Assembly: GCF_012641405.1 (NCBI RefSeq)
Contig: NZ_JABAII010000023.1
Span: 1 to 64,000 of the forward strand
Direction: 5' to 3'
Source of the DNA: Rhizobium sp. P40RR-XXII
GTDB taxonomy: Bacteria; Pseudomonadota; Alphaproteobacteria; Rhizobiales; Rhizobiaceae
Length of the DNA: 64,000 nt
Part shown: positions 1-8,899 of the stretch, one piece after another
Layout: each line of letters starts with the position of its first letter
How positions within the stretch are numbered: the stretch's first letter is position 1
Notes under the pieces: generated by a model
The model's database searches: none
What the model was told of the DNA's origin: nothing
The model's input: only the letters and a program-made list of their open reading frames with translations
Position numbers and translations under genes: made by a program

Positions 1-470
1 CGGATGTGAGGTTGTATAGGCCCGAGAAACCGGGCCGGTAATTGCTATGGGCTCAGACCGCGGATCCGCTCACCAAGGAGAAATTCGATGCCACTTGAAT
101 GAACAATTGACAAAAGACCTGATGTGAAAGGATATGAACCGCTGACAGCGCCCATTGGATTTCTAAGGCACTGAATTCCATGACTTGTCGGCAATCATCG
201 GGAAGGGTGGCACTGCGATTGATATATATGCCCCCGCTTCGCACTTCTTGTTAGATCTATACCAACGATGCGAATATCATCGACGGTAACGAAAGGCATG
301 GAACGTGCTCCGCTTCCAACGAGCGGATGGCTCTCCGCCTCCATCGAACAGGCATTCGACAATGCGGATCCTTCGTAGGGCTTGTTCGCAGCATCGACTG
401 GCGTAGCGGGCGTAGTCGACTGTATGGTCGCCCATGAATTGCAGCGCGCTTCCTCCTACCCTCCCTTGAC
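1..470. other. No recognisable gene
   Basis: I find no convincing coding region here. A 63-codon minus-strand frame (244 to 53) has no family resemblance that I recognise and no clear ribosome binding site. The stretch may hold the promoter of the ATPase gene that follows, or the remains of an element that lay to the left. Confidence 0.4.
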
Positions 471-1871
471 TTGCAACCGGCGGAAGGACAGAAGCAGGTG
501 GGTTTGGATTACGGTTTGGATCACAAAAAAATGACGCTCGACATCAGGGGAAGCATCAAGAATACCAAGCTCAGCTTGAACCAGTACGTGGTCTTTGAAG
601 AACTGATCGCCAATGCGATCGACGCGTATCTCATCCGGCGAGCCAGCGACCCATCCGCGCCGGACATGAATATCATGATCGAGGTCGATTTCTTACGTGC
701 AGACTTGCTCGACGATCGCGAACTGATGAACGTGTCATGCGGCGACAATGGATGTGGTCTTGGCGACGACCAACTCAAGGCCTTTCTTACAAAGGATACG
801 TCCTACAAGGACGATCTCTCCATCTCTGGCATCGGAAAGTGCAAGGGTGCCGGGCGCTTCCAGTTCTTCCATCATTTCGCAGCGATGAGGATCACCAGTA
901 CGTACCGGAACGGTGACACTTTCCTGAAACGCGAGTTGCGGTATTCCGAACCGCAGAAGCAAATCGAGGCCGATGATTTTGCCACTGCCCCGGGCGCTGA
1001 AGCCGACATCGGGACCATCATCCGGCTTGAGCAATTCAAAGAGGCGGTTCGGCCGCGCATATCCCATGGTGACGCGCTCAGCACCCTCTTCTCGGCGCCG
1101 GCGCTGAAGAAACAAATGCTCGTCGCTTTCCTGCAGCGGCTCGTCGGACTCGGTGAGCAGCTAGGCAACTTCGAAATCCGGTTTACCACACGGCACTGGA
1201 AGGACGACCAGGCGAAGACCGAAGCGCTGCGGCTCGCCGACCTGCCGGCAGTCACTGCCGAGCGTCCTGTTGATGTCGAAGAGCGTGATCCTGCGTCCGG
1301 CGCCCGTCTTGGCACATGGCAAAGTTTCAACCTCTCCCACTATCAGCTCGATGCCGAGCAGTATGATCTTCCGCGCAACGCCATTGCCTTCTGCGCCAAG
1401 TCCACGCCCGTGAAGGACATCACGGGCCACTACCTTCGGACCCGCACCGAACAGAACAATCCGGTGGGCGGTTTCCATCATATTGTGCTGATCGAAGCCG
1501 ATTATCTGGACGCCCGCGTCAACGAGCAGCGCGACGACTTCGATAATATACCCGACGAGATTCCGAGCGGCGATATGTTTTCGTCCGAAAAACTATCCTA
1601 CGCCGACATTCATGAGGCGCTCGACCCAGTCATCGACGAGATGGTCACTCCTGCCGACTGGAAGAAGGAGGAAGTGCTCAAGGAGGCCACCCACCAGTTC
1701 GGCATCAGCGAAGCGATGCTGCAGGATACCAAGACCAGGATCGTGTACGGCGAATCCGCCCAGTCGGTCGCCGAACGCGTGTTGAGCAAATACCAGAAGA
1801 CCGTCATCGACGAGACTGCCGCGATCTTCAGCCTCAAGGAGGAGATCAGCACTCTCCTTTCGTCCGAGTAG
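471..1871 (+). CDS. GHKL (HSP90-like) ATPase, possibly C-terminally truncated
   Basis: A 466-residue protein with a Bergerat-fold ATP site: N-box EELIANAIDA near residues 43-52, G1 box DNGCGLG near 92-98 and a glycine-rich lid GIGKCKGAGRF near 120-130. This is the nucleotide site of the HSP90/MutL/histidine-kinase superfamily; no kinase dimerisation domain or response regulator is linked to it, so a sensor-kinase role is unlikely. The frame opens with TTG at 471; ATG at 531 is an alternative that still precedes the N-box. The protein stops soon after a helical segment, and the next 330 bases hold a decayed toxin gene, so a C-terminal effector or binding domain may have been lost. Stand-alone ATPases of this kind occur in defence and stress loci, but nothing here fixes the function. 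Confidence 0.75.
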   Translation: MQPAEGQKQVGLDYGLDHKKMTLDIRGSIKNTKLSLNQYVVFEELIANAIDAYLIRRASDPSAPDMNIMIEVDFLRADLLDDRELMNVSCGDNGCGLGDDQLKAFLTKDTSYKDDLSISGIGKCKGAGRFQFFHHFAAMRITSTYRNGDTFLKRELRYSEPQKQIEADDFATAPGAEADIGTIIRLEQFKEAVRPRISHGDALSTLFSAPALKKQMLVAFLQRLVGLGEQLGNFEIRFTTRHWKDDQAKTEALRLADLPAVTAERPVDVEERDPASGARLGTWQSFNLSHYQLDAEQYDLPRNAIAFCAKSTPVKDITGHYLRTRTEQNNPVGGFHHIVLIEADYLDARVNEQRDDFDNIPDEIPSGDMFSSEKLSYADIHEALDPVIDEMVTPADWKKEEVLKEATHQFGISEAMLQDTKTRIVYGESAQSVAERVLSKYQKTVIDETAAIFSLKEEISTLLSSE

Positions 1872-1884
1872 CGGGACAAATCGC

Positions 1885-2201
1885 CTATAGGCGTTCCTGG
1901 AGGATCTCGGTCGTGATGTCCCATCCAGCGTAGAAGATCCCCAAAACCAGCACCTCGGTCTCCTCGGCAACAAAGGCGATACTCACGCTCCTACGATAAC
2001 CAATGATCCGAAGATCGGGGATGAGGTTGTCTCTCACCGTGCCGCGTTTGGGGAACGTCGCAAGCTCCTCGATAAACTGCCGGATGCCGTGACATAACTC
2101 CACGCCACCGCAGGTCCAGCCCTCTAAACGCCGGCGAGATCCCGGTACACGTCACGCAGCTCAGCCTGCGCCTGCTTATGCAGGACAATTTTATATTTCA
2201 T
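1885..2201 (-). pseudogene. Decayed RelE/ParE-family toxin gene
   Basis: Reading leftward from ATG at 2201, the frame begins MKYKIVLHKQAQAELRDVYR, a normal ParE/RelE start, but meets TAG after about 25 codons. The same frame continues past the stop with AGPAVAWSYVT, then a one-base loss shifts it into the frame that carries GIRQFIEELATFPKRG and the C-terminal GYRRSVSIAFVAEE...LGIFYAGWD of the family. One nonsense codon and one frameshift in about 100 codons make a functional ribosome-dependent or gyrase-directed toxin very unlikely. A remnant of a possible partner lies directly upstream at 2276-2205. The 72-codon open frame from 2103 is only the tail of this gene. Confidence 0.75.
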
Positions 2202-2204
2202 GCC

Positions 2205-2276
2205 CTACTTAGCTTTCGCCAGTTGAGCCCGATACTCAGCTTCCAACTGGTCAAAAGTCTCATCCAGATGAGCCAT
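2205..2276 (-). pseudogene. Possible antitoxin remnant
   Basis: A 23-codon frame (MAHLDETFDQLEAEYRAQLA...) ends three bases before the start of the broken ParE-type toxin gene, the spacing expected of an antitoxin-toxin pair. It is far shorter than a ParD/RelB antitoxin and could be a truncated antitoxin or a chance frame. Confidence 0.3.
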
Positions 2277-2315
2277 TGGTAATCATCCGCGTTGGTGATA
2301 CGACATGGCGGCATC

Positions 2316-2789
2316 TCAGTCCTCGCCCGGTTCATCTTCCGTGATCTTTTTCAACAGGAACAGTAGCGCGACCCGTTCGGCAGGGTTAAGCCGTCCCATC
2401 GTCTTTTCGCTGATGATATGCGCGTTCGGATACATGGAACGCAGGACCGCTTCACCCTTCGCCAGCAGCGAGATGATAACCTTGCGGCCATCCGCAGCAT
2501 CCTTGGAGAGATTGATGAGACCCCGCGCCTTGAGACGCTCCACGATGCCGCGAATAGTTGCCTGATCGACCGAGGTTGCCTTCACCAGCTCGGCCTGCGA
2601 ACTCGGGCCACGGTCGTGCAGCGTACAAAGGGTGACAAACTGCACAGAGGTCAGGTCGGGATCGCTAGCATTTTCCTGGAAAATCGCAAGATGCCGCTGA
2701 TAGGCCTTGCGCAACAGATGTCCAACCTGCTCGGTCACCTGATAGCCCGCCCGCGGGTCCGTTTCTCCGATGTCGCTATTTTCTGCCAT
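2316..2789 (-). CDS. MarR-family regulator, NicR-like
   Basis: A winged-helix repressor of about 157 residues. The helix-turn-helix (SSQAELVKATSVDQATIRGI) and the following wing with DAADGRKVIISL match the MarR pattern. In Pseudomonas putida the MarR protein NicR represses nicotinate genes and responds to 6-hydroxynicotinate; the position beside the transporter and nicX makes the same job likely here (inference). The open frame extends to TTG at 2840, but the ATG at 2789 gives a length usual for the family and is preferred, although its ribosome binding site is weak. A paralogue with the same layout is encoded at 23095-23574, and either protein could bind the GCATACGC sites between nicC and nicA. 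Confidence 0.8.
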   Translation of the reverse strand: MAENSDIGETDPRAGYQVTEQVGHLLRKAYQRHLAIFQENASDPDLTSVQFVTLCTLHDRGPSSQAELVKATSVDQATIRGIVERLKARGLINLSKDAADGRKVIISLLAKGEAVLRSMYPNAHIISEKTMGRLNPAERVALLFLLKKITEDEPGED

Positions 2790-2950
2790 GCTCGCGTCGT
2801 CCGCTCCTATTGACGCTTCTAATCCTCCAAAATCCAACAAATCGCAAGCGGGCCGAACCGCAGGGTGACATGGAGGAGAGGCGGACGAGCAATCGCTTCC
2901 TGAGAGAAATCCCCGTGAACGGCATAGGGCCGACCACGGGGGCTGCTACT

Positions 2951-4264
2951 CTATTCGAGAGCCATGTTTCTGGATTCAGCATTGATGAAGGCTACGCTGA
3001 CTGCCGCAAGCAACAGAAGACCGGAGATGACACCGAGCGCCAGACCAAAATTCGAGGTCATGACCGGCGCGACAATCGACGGCGCCAGAAGCCCCCCGAA
3101 ACGCGCGACGGACCCGGACAAGCCCATACCGCTGGCGCGAAGCGTGGTCGGATAGATTTCCGGCGTGAAGGCGTAGATCGCGCCCCAGGTGCCGAGCAGC
3201 GCAAAGCTGAGCAGCAGCGTTGCGGAGATGACGATCTCGACCGACTGGCCCAGCCCATAACCCAATGTGCCGATGGCGCTCAGGATCAGGAAACCGATCA
3301 GGGTCGGCTTGCGGCCCCATTTCTCGACGCCGTAGGCCGCCAGCGCATAGCCCGGAAGCTGGGCGATCGCCAGCACGAGGAGGAACAACTGACCGCGCAT
3401 GAAGCCGAAGCCATCTCCTGCCAGCCGCACCGGCAGGTAGACAAACACGCCATAGTAGGAAACCGAGATCAGCATCCATGCCAGCATCAGGAAGATGGTC
3501 CGACGCCGAAGCTCCGGCGACAGCAGCGCGGCAATCGACTTGCGCTGTGGCGCCTGCGGCGTCAGCGGTGCGATCTCGACGACGTTGCCGTTGGTGGCGG
3601 CGACACGCTGAAGAACCTTGCGTGCCTCTTCCGATTTTCCCTGTTGGTTGAGATAGAGTGGCGACTCCGGCACGTAAAAGCGCAGGACAAAACCGACAAG
3701 CGCCGGCAGACCAGTCACGAAGAAGATCGTGCGCCAGGGCTCTCCGCCCTGCGAACCGGCGACCAGTGCGAGAAGCGCCAGCGCCACAGTTCCCACAGCC
3801 CAGAAGCCTTCGAGCAGCACGAGCCAGCGACCGCGTCGGTCTGACGGAAGAAACTCGGCCATCATGGCATAGTCAACCGGAAGCGTTCCACCCACACCGA
3901 GACCTGTCAGGAAGCGCGCGACGAGCAACCAGTGCAGATCAGGAGCAAAGGCCGATGCCACACCACAGATCGCATCGAGAATGATTGCGATGAACAACAC
4001 CGGCCGACGGCCGATCCGGTCGGCAAGGCGACCAAAAGTGAACGCGCCGACGAGCATGCCGAGAAAGAAAAACGTACCGGTCTGAAGCGCCTGTGGGACG
4101 GTGATGCCGAAGCATGCGGCGATTGAAGGTGCGGTGAAGCCGATTGCCAACACCTGCATGGCATCAGCGGCCCAGACAAGCCCGAAAATGACGAACAAGC
4201 GCTTCTGGAAGCTGCCGACACCGGCCGCCCTGAGACCCTGTTCCACGGTGATTGGAGTTTGCAT
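2951..4264 (-). CDS. MFS transporter, probable nicotinate or pyridine uptake (NicT/NiaP-like)
   Basis: A major facilitator protein of about 437 residues with twelve predicted membrane segments. The conserved loop 2-3 signature is GRLADRIGRR and the loop after helix 4 has FLTGLGVGGTLPVDYAMMAEF, the pattern of the aromatic-acid/sugar-porter side of the MFS that includes NiaP and NicT. The start is ATG at 4264 behind GAGGGG; the longer frame to 4351 would add a charged tail that does not fit. It lies downstream of nicX on the same strand, separated by a gap with a perfect palindrome, and is followed by the MarR gene. Uptake of nicotinate or 6-hydroxynicotinate is inferred from context, as substrate cannot be read from the sequence. 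Confidence 0.75.
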   Translation of the reverse strand: MQTPITVEQGLRAAGVGSFQKRLFVIFGLVWAADAMQVLAIGFTAPSIAACFGITVPQALQTGTFFFLGMLVGAFTFGRLADRIGRRPVLFIAIILDAICGVASAFAPDLHWLLVARFLTGLGVGGTLPVDYAMMAEFLPSDRRGRWLVLLEGFWAVGTVALALLALVAGSQGGEPWRTIFFVTGLPALVGFVLRFYVPESPLYLNQQGKSEEARKVLQRVAATNGNVVEIAPLTPQAPQRKSIAALLSPELRRRTIFLMLAWMLISVSYYGVFVYLPVRLAGDGFGFMRGQLFLLVLAIAQLPGYALAAYGVEKWGRKPTLIGFLILSAIGTLGYGLGQSVEIVISATLLLSFALLGTWGAIYAFTPEIYPTTLRASGMGLSGSVARFGGLLAPSIVAPVMTSNFGLALGVISGLLLLAAVSVAFINAESRNMALE

Positions 4265-4352
4265 GTTACCCCTCTTCCTTTTTATTTGGGATTGCAGTCG
4301 AAGCGGTGATCTTCGCCACCTTGGCGCAAGTGAATTGACGCACGAATTCATC

Positions 4353-4376
4353 CGTTCCGGTCGCGCGACCGGAACG
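4353..4376. terminator. Perfect 24-base palindrome between nicX and the MFS gene
   Basis: The arms CGTTCCGGTCGC and GCGACCGGAACG pair without mismatch. The hairpin lies 40 bases after the nicX stop codon on the transcribed strand and about 90 bases before the MFS start. There is no T-run, so it may be a processing or attenuation hairpin, or a protein-binding palindrome, not a classical terminator. Confidence 0.5.
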
Positions 4377-4415
4377 TTGGGATTGACCGAATATGCCGGA
4401 AGCCCGGCGCTTCTA

Positions 4416-5447
4416 TCAGTCGAACTTTGCCTGCATTTCCTTCACGGCGATTTTGCCGTTGAGCACCATCGGCTCGTCATCCAGGAACAGTGAACAACCG
4501 CGCATCGGAACATCCAGATGGCAGGCAGTGTCGTTCGGGCCGCCGAGCTCGTTGTTCGGACCGGTGGAGAACATGACGTTGCCGTAGAAGGAGCGAGCTT
4601 CCATGCCCATGCCGCCCGGGAATTCTCCCGGCACCATGCGATGCCACTTGGCGTTCTGGTTCAGACCCCAACCAACATGGCTCATGCCCATGCCGCGCGG
4701 ATCGTTGAAGCCTTCCATATACGATTTGACCAGGTCGGCATCGAGCCCGCCTCTGATGTCCGTGATCCAGCCCTTTTCGATCGTGTAGGTGATGGGGTCG
4801 CGAACGTAGATGTTCTGCGGCAGCAGGATATCGCCCGGTGCAACGACGATTGTGCCGTCGACGCCATCATCGTCACCGCCGGTGAAGACGAAGCCGGACG
4901 GCCAGTGGTCCCAGCGACCGGGCTCGTCGGTGCATGCATATTCGGTGATGGCAGGATAGGTGTTGAGCTTATAGGTGACGTCGGTGCCGTGCGGCGAGGT
5001 GATCCGCATGACCTTCGCCTTGGAGAGCAGGTCGCCAGCGAACTCGACGCGCTCACGCAGTTCCTTGGTCGGCAGCATGCGGGCGAGAACCTCCGGCGGT
5101 TCGACAGCGGTCAGAATGCGCGTCCCGGCTGCCTGGATCGCCATCTGCTCCGGGCTGAAGAGCAGGAAGATGCAGTCGATCAGCATGTCGACGGCCTTGA
5201 GGGCCTCAACCGCTTCCGGCATGGAGGCAAGGCCCGTTTGGCCGACCGCCCATGCACCTGCCGGCGGCACTGGCGGCAAACGCATGTGATACATCTTGGC
5301 GCCGAGACGCAAGCCCGCCGCCATGAAGGCGTCCGCATAGTCCAGACGCTCGTTACCCTGTGTCAGGACGATAAGTTTTTCGCCCTCGTGGACGCCCGAC
5401 ATCTTCAGCTGATGCAGGCAGATTTCCGTGAAGCTGAATTGATCCAT
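4416..5447 (-). CDS. nicX: 2,5-dihydroxypyridine 5,6-dioxygenase
   Basis: A 343-residue iron-dependent ring-cleaving enzyme that turns 2,5-dihydroxypyridine into N-formylmaleamate in the cytoplasm. It belongs to the M29-peptidase-like NicX family, not to the classical extradiol enzymes. The iron ligands reported for P. putida NicX (two His and one Asp) correspond to the His of MSHVGWG and the His and Asp of ACHLDVPM near the C-terminus, both visible here. Length equals that of characterised NicX (about 350). The ATG at 5447 follows an AGGGGAA ribosome binding site. It is fourth or fifth in a minus-strand run nicC-nicD-nicE-nicF-nicX, ordered almost as the chemistry runs. Confidence 0.93.
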   Translation of the reverse strand: MDQFSFTEICLHQLKMSGVHEGEKLIVLTQGNERLDYADAFMAAGLRLGAKMYHMRLPPVPPAGAWAVGQTGLASMPEAVEALKAVDMLIDCIFLLFSPEQMAIQAAGTRILTAVEPPEVLARMLPTKELRERVEFAGDLLSKAKVMRITSPHGTDVTYKLNTYPAITEYACTDEPGRWDHWPSGFVFTGGDDDGVDGTIVVAPGDILLPQNIYVRDPITYTIEKGWITDIRGGLDADLVKSYMEGFNDPRGMGMSHVGWGLNQNAKWHRMVPGEFPGGMGMEARSFYGNVMFSTGPNNELGGPNDTACHLDVPMRGCSLFLDDEPMVLNGKIAVKEMQAKFD

Positions 5448-5489
5448 GCTCGTTCCCCTTGTTGGTTGAAGGCTCAGGTGCTCTTGCGG

Positions 5490-6131
5490 TTACGGACTGT
5501 TGGCCTTGACCTTGGCGATTTCGGTAATCGCCTCCTCCCTCGAAACGACGTCGCCATACTTGCTATCGATATCGAAGAGGTTGGCATTGTGCGGGTCCGG
5601 ATGGCGGTCGCCGACGCAATCACGCACGACAATGGCCCGAAACCCGTGCTGCACGGCATCGACCGCGCTGGCGCGGATACAGCCGCTCGTCGAGCATCCT
5701 GCCATGATGACGGTATCAATGCCCTGCGCATGCAGGTGGGAAGCAAGGCTGGTGCCGAAAAAGGCGCTGGCATATTGCTTGACGATGACAAGCTCGCCGG
5801 CCGCCGGCTCCACGCCCTCGCAGAATTCGGCCAGCACATTGCCTTCGACCATGGCCTTCATGACTGGCGACTTCTTGACCCACATGCCGCCATCGGCGCA
5901 GTTTTCCGCAAGATAGAGAATGCGTGTGTGGATCACGGGGATGCCTGAAGCCCGGGCGGAGGCGATCAGCGCCGGTGTTTGTGCCACCGCTTCGACGACG
6001 CCGGGTGCATAGAGCGGCGCTCCTTCGATCGTGTATGCCTTGAGAAAATCGATAACGACGAGCGCTGGCCGCTGGCCGAAGCCGATGCGGTTGCCCCAGA
6101 CACCCTGATAATTGGCTTCGGCAGTTTGCAT
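5490..6131 (-). CDS. nicF: Maleamate amidohydrolase
   Basis: An isochorismatase-fold cysteine hydrolase of about 213 residues that hydrolyses maleamate to maleate and ammonia. The Asp-Lys-Cys triad is visible as VVIDFLKAY (Asp), VIVKQYASAFF (Lys) and MAGCSTSGC (the first Cys, after the usual cis-peptide turn). I chose ATG at 6131 (MQTAEANYQGVWGNRIGFGQ) behind GGGAGAC; the frame upstream to 6215 overlaps nicE and is not needed. Its gene lies 11 bases after nicE and 42 bases before nicX, so it is co-transcribed with them. The second isochorismatase-family gene in the window, at 22445, is only distantly related. Confidence 0.9.
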   Translation of the reverse strand: MQTAEANYQGVWGNRIGFGQRPALVVIDFLKAYTIEGAPLYAPGVVEAVAQTPALIASARASGIPVIHTRILYLAENCADGGMWVKKSPVMKAMVEGNVLAEFCEGVEPAAGELVIVKQYASAFFGTSLASHLHAQGIDTVIMAGCSTSGCIRASAVDAVQHGFRAIVVRDCVGDRHPDPHNANLFDIDSKYGDVVSREEAITEIAKVKANSP

Positions 6132-6142
6132 TGTCGTCTCCC

Positions 6143-6895
6143 TTAGTAGGCGCCGGACAGAAGCGCGCCGGCGCCCGGCACAACGGCTTCCAGCCCGAGC
6201 GATTTCAGCATGCAATAGGTCGTGGCGACAGCGGCGGTCAGCACCGGCTTGCCGGTCATGGCTTCGACCTTCGCGATAACAGGCAGCGAAGGCATTTGGA
6301 CGCAGGCCGAAAGGACGATGACATCGACACCCGTCAGATCTAGCGTCTGGACTATGGCCGGAAGATTTTCCGGGTCGTGCCGGGCGACATCGAGATTGTC
6401 GGGGATTTCCAGCGCGCGCCAGTCCAAGACCTCGAAGCCCTCTTCGCGGATATAATCGACCACGAGCTCCGTGAGCGGCTTCATATAGGGCGCAACGACG
6501 GCAATCTTCCGTGCATTCATCACCTTTAGGCCCTCGATCAGGGCACCGGCGCTGGTAACGACTGGAATGTTTGCGCCGTTTTCCTGTGCGCGCCCCGTCA
6601 GGCGCTTTTCCGACTGGCGGTGATAGCCGAGACCCATGGCCATGATGGCAACAAGGCAGGCATAACCCAGCACATCGACGCGGGCATCCGAAAGCTCGAC
6701 GGCGCAGCGGTCCGATTCAGCATCCATCGCCGCCAGCTCTTCCTTGACGACCTTCTTCATCCGCATGCGGCTTGAATGGAATGTGAAGCGCTCGGGCCGG
6801 ATGGACTGGCGGGCGGTCAGCATGGCCGGAATTTCGGTTTCCATCGTGGTGTTGGAACTCGGAACGATCTGGCCGATACGGTAATATTTCTGCAC
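6143..6895 (-). CDS. nicE: Maleate cis-trans isomerase
   Basis: An Asp/Glu-racemase-superfamily enzyme of about 250 residues that isomerises maleate to fumarate without cofactor, the last step of the pathway. The two catalytic cysteines appear in LGYACLVAIMA and VLSACVQMPS, as in P. putida NicE (about 250 residues, beginning close to YRIGQIVPSSNTTMETEIP). I prefer the GTG at 6895, which follows AGAGGA at good spacing and gives the family length. The ATG at 6916 is the alternative; it has no purine-rich sequence before it. The frame extending to 7015 overlaps nicD and is not credible as coding. Confidence 0.9.
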   Translation of the reverse strand: MQKYYRIGQIVPSSNTTMETEIPAMLTARQSIRPERFTFHSSRMRMKKVVKEELAAMDAESDRCAVELSDARVDVLGYACLVAIMAMGLGYHRQSEKRLTGRAQENGANIPVVTSAGALIEGLKVMNARKIAVVAPYMKPLTELVVDYIREEGFEVLDWRALEIPDNLDVARHDPENLPAIVQTLDLTGVDVIVLSACVQMPSLPVIAKVEAMTGKPVLTAAVATTYCMLKSLGLEAVVPGAGALLSGAY

Positions 6896-6965
6896 GGATG
6901 AAATCCTCTGCTGCATGGAAGGAGAAAACAGGCAAGCGGCGAAGCAAAATGCTCCGCCACCACAA

Positions 6966-7766
6966 TCAGCGGGACAGGAAGTCGCCGAGCGCCAAGAAGA
7001 AGCCGTCGAAGTCATCCCAGGGGATCATGTGACCGGCGTCTGGCACGCGGGCGATCTGCAGCGAGGGATTGAGACCCTTGATCTCTTCTTCGTCGGCCGC
7101 CTGGATCACGCCGCCGCGGCCCGCGACCATCAGCATCGCAGGAACGGTCAGGGTGGCGAAATCAGGCAAGATGTCGATGTCGTGGAAATCGTTGAATGCC
7201 TTGACGATCCCAGGCGCATAGCAGGTATGGAGCCATTCGGCGCGCAGCTGTAGCTGTTCTCCGGGCCAGGTCGGGCAGAACGCCTTCATCGCCTCGGCAT
7301 CCATTCCCTTCTCGGCCAGTGCGATCGAATCCGTATACCACGGCAGCTTGCTCGGATATGGGCGACGACCGGGACCGGAAACCGGCGGATCGATCAGCGC
7401 CAGTCGGCTGAAGGAACCGGGCGCGCGGTTGGACGCCCGCATCGCGATGCGCGCGCCCATGGAATGGCCGAGAATGGCGGGCTGTCTCAGTTCAAGCTCG
7501 CCGGCGAAGGCGATCACATCATCGGCCATCGCATCGAGGCCGTAGTCGAGGTCCGGGCCTGTCGACGAAAGACCACGGCCGCGGACGTCAAGAACATAAA
7601 CGTCATGGCGCAGCGACAGGCTTTCGGCAACGAAACCCCAGGTGATTGCCGGCGATGTTATGCCGGGAACCAGAATGACCACCGGTCCCTTGCCGCCATA
7701 GCGCAGATAGTGCTGGCGGATGCCGTTGGCGAAGACATTCGCACCATGGAGGAACCGGCTGCTCAT
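6966..7766 (-). CDS. nicD: N-formylmaleamate deformylase
   Basis: An alpha/beta-hydrolase of 266 residues that removes the formyl group from N-formylmaleamate to give maleamate and formate. The nucleophile elbow GHSMG lies near residue 100, the acid in ALIDPPVSG near 125 and the histidine in VPDAGHMIPW near 246, matching the Ser-Asp-His triad reported for NicD of P. putida. The start overlaps the nicC stop in an ATGA arrangement (four bases), which implies coupled translation. Among the five alpha/beta-hydrolase-fold genes in the window this is the only one inside the nic cluster. Confidence 0.9.
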   Translation of the reverse strand: MSSRFLHGANVFANGIRQHYLRYGGKGPVVILVPGITSPAITWGFVAESLSLRHDVYVLDVRGRGLSSTGPDLDYGLDAMADDVIAFAGELELRQPAILGHSMGARIAMRASNRAPGSFSRLALIDPPVSGPGRRPYPSKLPWYTDSIALAEKGMDAEAMKAFCPTWPGEQLQLRAEWLHTCYAPGIVKAFNDFHDIDILPDFATLTVPAMLMVAGRGGVIQAADEEEIKGLNPSLQIARVPDAGHMIPWDDFDGFFLALGDFLSR

Positions 7767-8899
7767 GCTGCATTCTCCGTGCGCAGCGGTTCGGCATAGA
7801 CATCATAGCCGTAGACCCAGGACGGATCCTCCTGCGTCAGCAGGAAGGTATTGGCATTGGAGACGCTCTGCACGCGGGTTGCGCGATCACGGCGATTGGC
7901 TTCGTAAAGGCCGAACGCGGTGGCGAAATCGTTGACGCCGGTCTCCTGGAGGCAGCGCGTCAACATGGCGGCATCTTCGATGGCCATGGCCGCACCCTGC
8001 GCCATGTGCGGCTTCATCGGATGGCAGGCATCGCCCAGCAGGACAAGTCGGCCGCTGCTCCAAAGAGGCAACGGGTTGCGGTTGAACAGCGGCCACTTGG
8101 TGACCTCGTCCGTGCTTTCGATCAACGCCTGGATGATGGGGTGATAACCCTCGAACTCGGACGCCATTTCCTCGCGACTGCTGGGTACGAATGCAGTATC
8201 GAATTCCCAAGCCGGATGAGGCACGCCGGTGACGTAGTAATATTCATCGCGACGAGCCGTCGTGTAGTAAACCATCATGTGGCGGTCCGGACCCCACCAC
8301 TTGACGCAATCTTCGAAGGTCAGGTTGTATTTCCGCAGCTTGTCGGAGGAAATTAGCGCACGATGGCCGACCCAGCCGCTGTAGTTTGGCTTCTCCGCAC
8401 CCAGCAGCGTTTCGCGGACGCGTGAATTGATGCCGTCGGCGCCGATCACGATGTCAGCCCTTACAGACGTGCCGTCTTCGAACTCGATGAGAACATTCGT
8501 GCCATTATCGTCGATACGGGTCAGCTTCTTGCCGAAATGCAGCGTTCCCGGCTGCAGGGCGTCGCACTGGATGCCCTGAAGATCACCACGATGCACGGTG
8601 CAGTAGGTCGCGCCGTAACCTTCAAGCGGAATACGCGACAGATAGTCGCCACTGATGCCATCACGGCTGAACCAATGACTAGGCGTGCTGCTGATGCTGA
8701 CAACCTTTTCGGCCACGCCGATGCGCTCGAAGATCTTGAGGACATTCGGCCCCATGTGGATGCCGGCGCCCAGCCGCGAAAAGCTCGGCGCCTGTTCATA
8801 GACGTTCACGTCGAAGCCGGCATGCTGGAGCAGCGCTCCCGCCACGGCGCCGCCGAGGCCGGCGCCAATAATCGCGATTCTTTCCTTGCTGCTGGACAT
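7763..8899 (-). CDS. nicC: 6-hydroxynicotinate 3-monooxygenase
   Basis: A class A flavoprotein hydroxylase of 378 residues. It decarboxylates and hydroxylates 6-hydroxynicotinate to 2,5-dihydroxypyridine using FAD, NADH and oxygen. The N-terminal dinucleotide motif is IIGAGLGGAVAG, the DG motif is IVIGADGINSRVR near 160, and the second FAD motif is GDACHPMKPHMAQGA near 290. Length is close to the 382 residues of P. putida NicC. It is the first gene of the leftward nic operon; its ATG at 8899 faces nicA across a 355-base control region. The salicylate hydroxylase relatives share these motifs, but the context fixes the call. Confidence 0.92.
   Translation of the reverse strand: MSSSKERIAIIGAGLGGAVAGALLQHAGFDVNVYEQAPSFSRLGAGIHMGPNVLKIFERIGVAEKVVSISSTPSHWFSRDGISGDYLSRIPLEGYGATYCTVHRGDLQGIQCDALQPGTLHFGKKLTRIDDNGTNVLIEFEDGTSVRADIVIGADGINSRVRETLLGAEKPNYSGWVGHRALISSDKLRKYNLTFEDCVKWWGPDRHMMVYYTTARRDEYYYVTGVPHPAWEFDTAFVPSSREEMASEFEGYHPIIQALIESTDEVTKWPLFNRNPLPLWSSGRLVLLGDACHPMKPHMAQGAAMAIEDAAMLTRCLQETGVNDFATAFGLYEANRRDRATRVQSVSNANTFLLTQEDPSWVYGYDVYAEPLRTENAA

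Noticed and set aside
2810..3844. A 344-codon open frame on the plus strand
   Set aside because: It is antisense to the MFS transporter, has shadow-like composition and matches no family.
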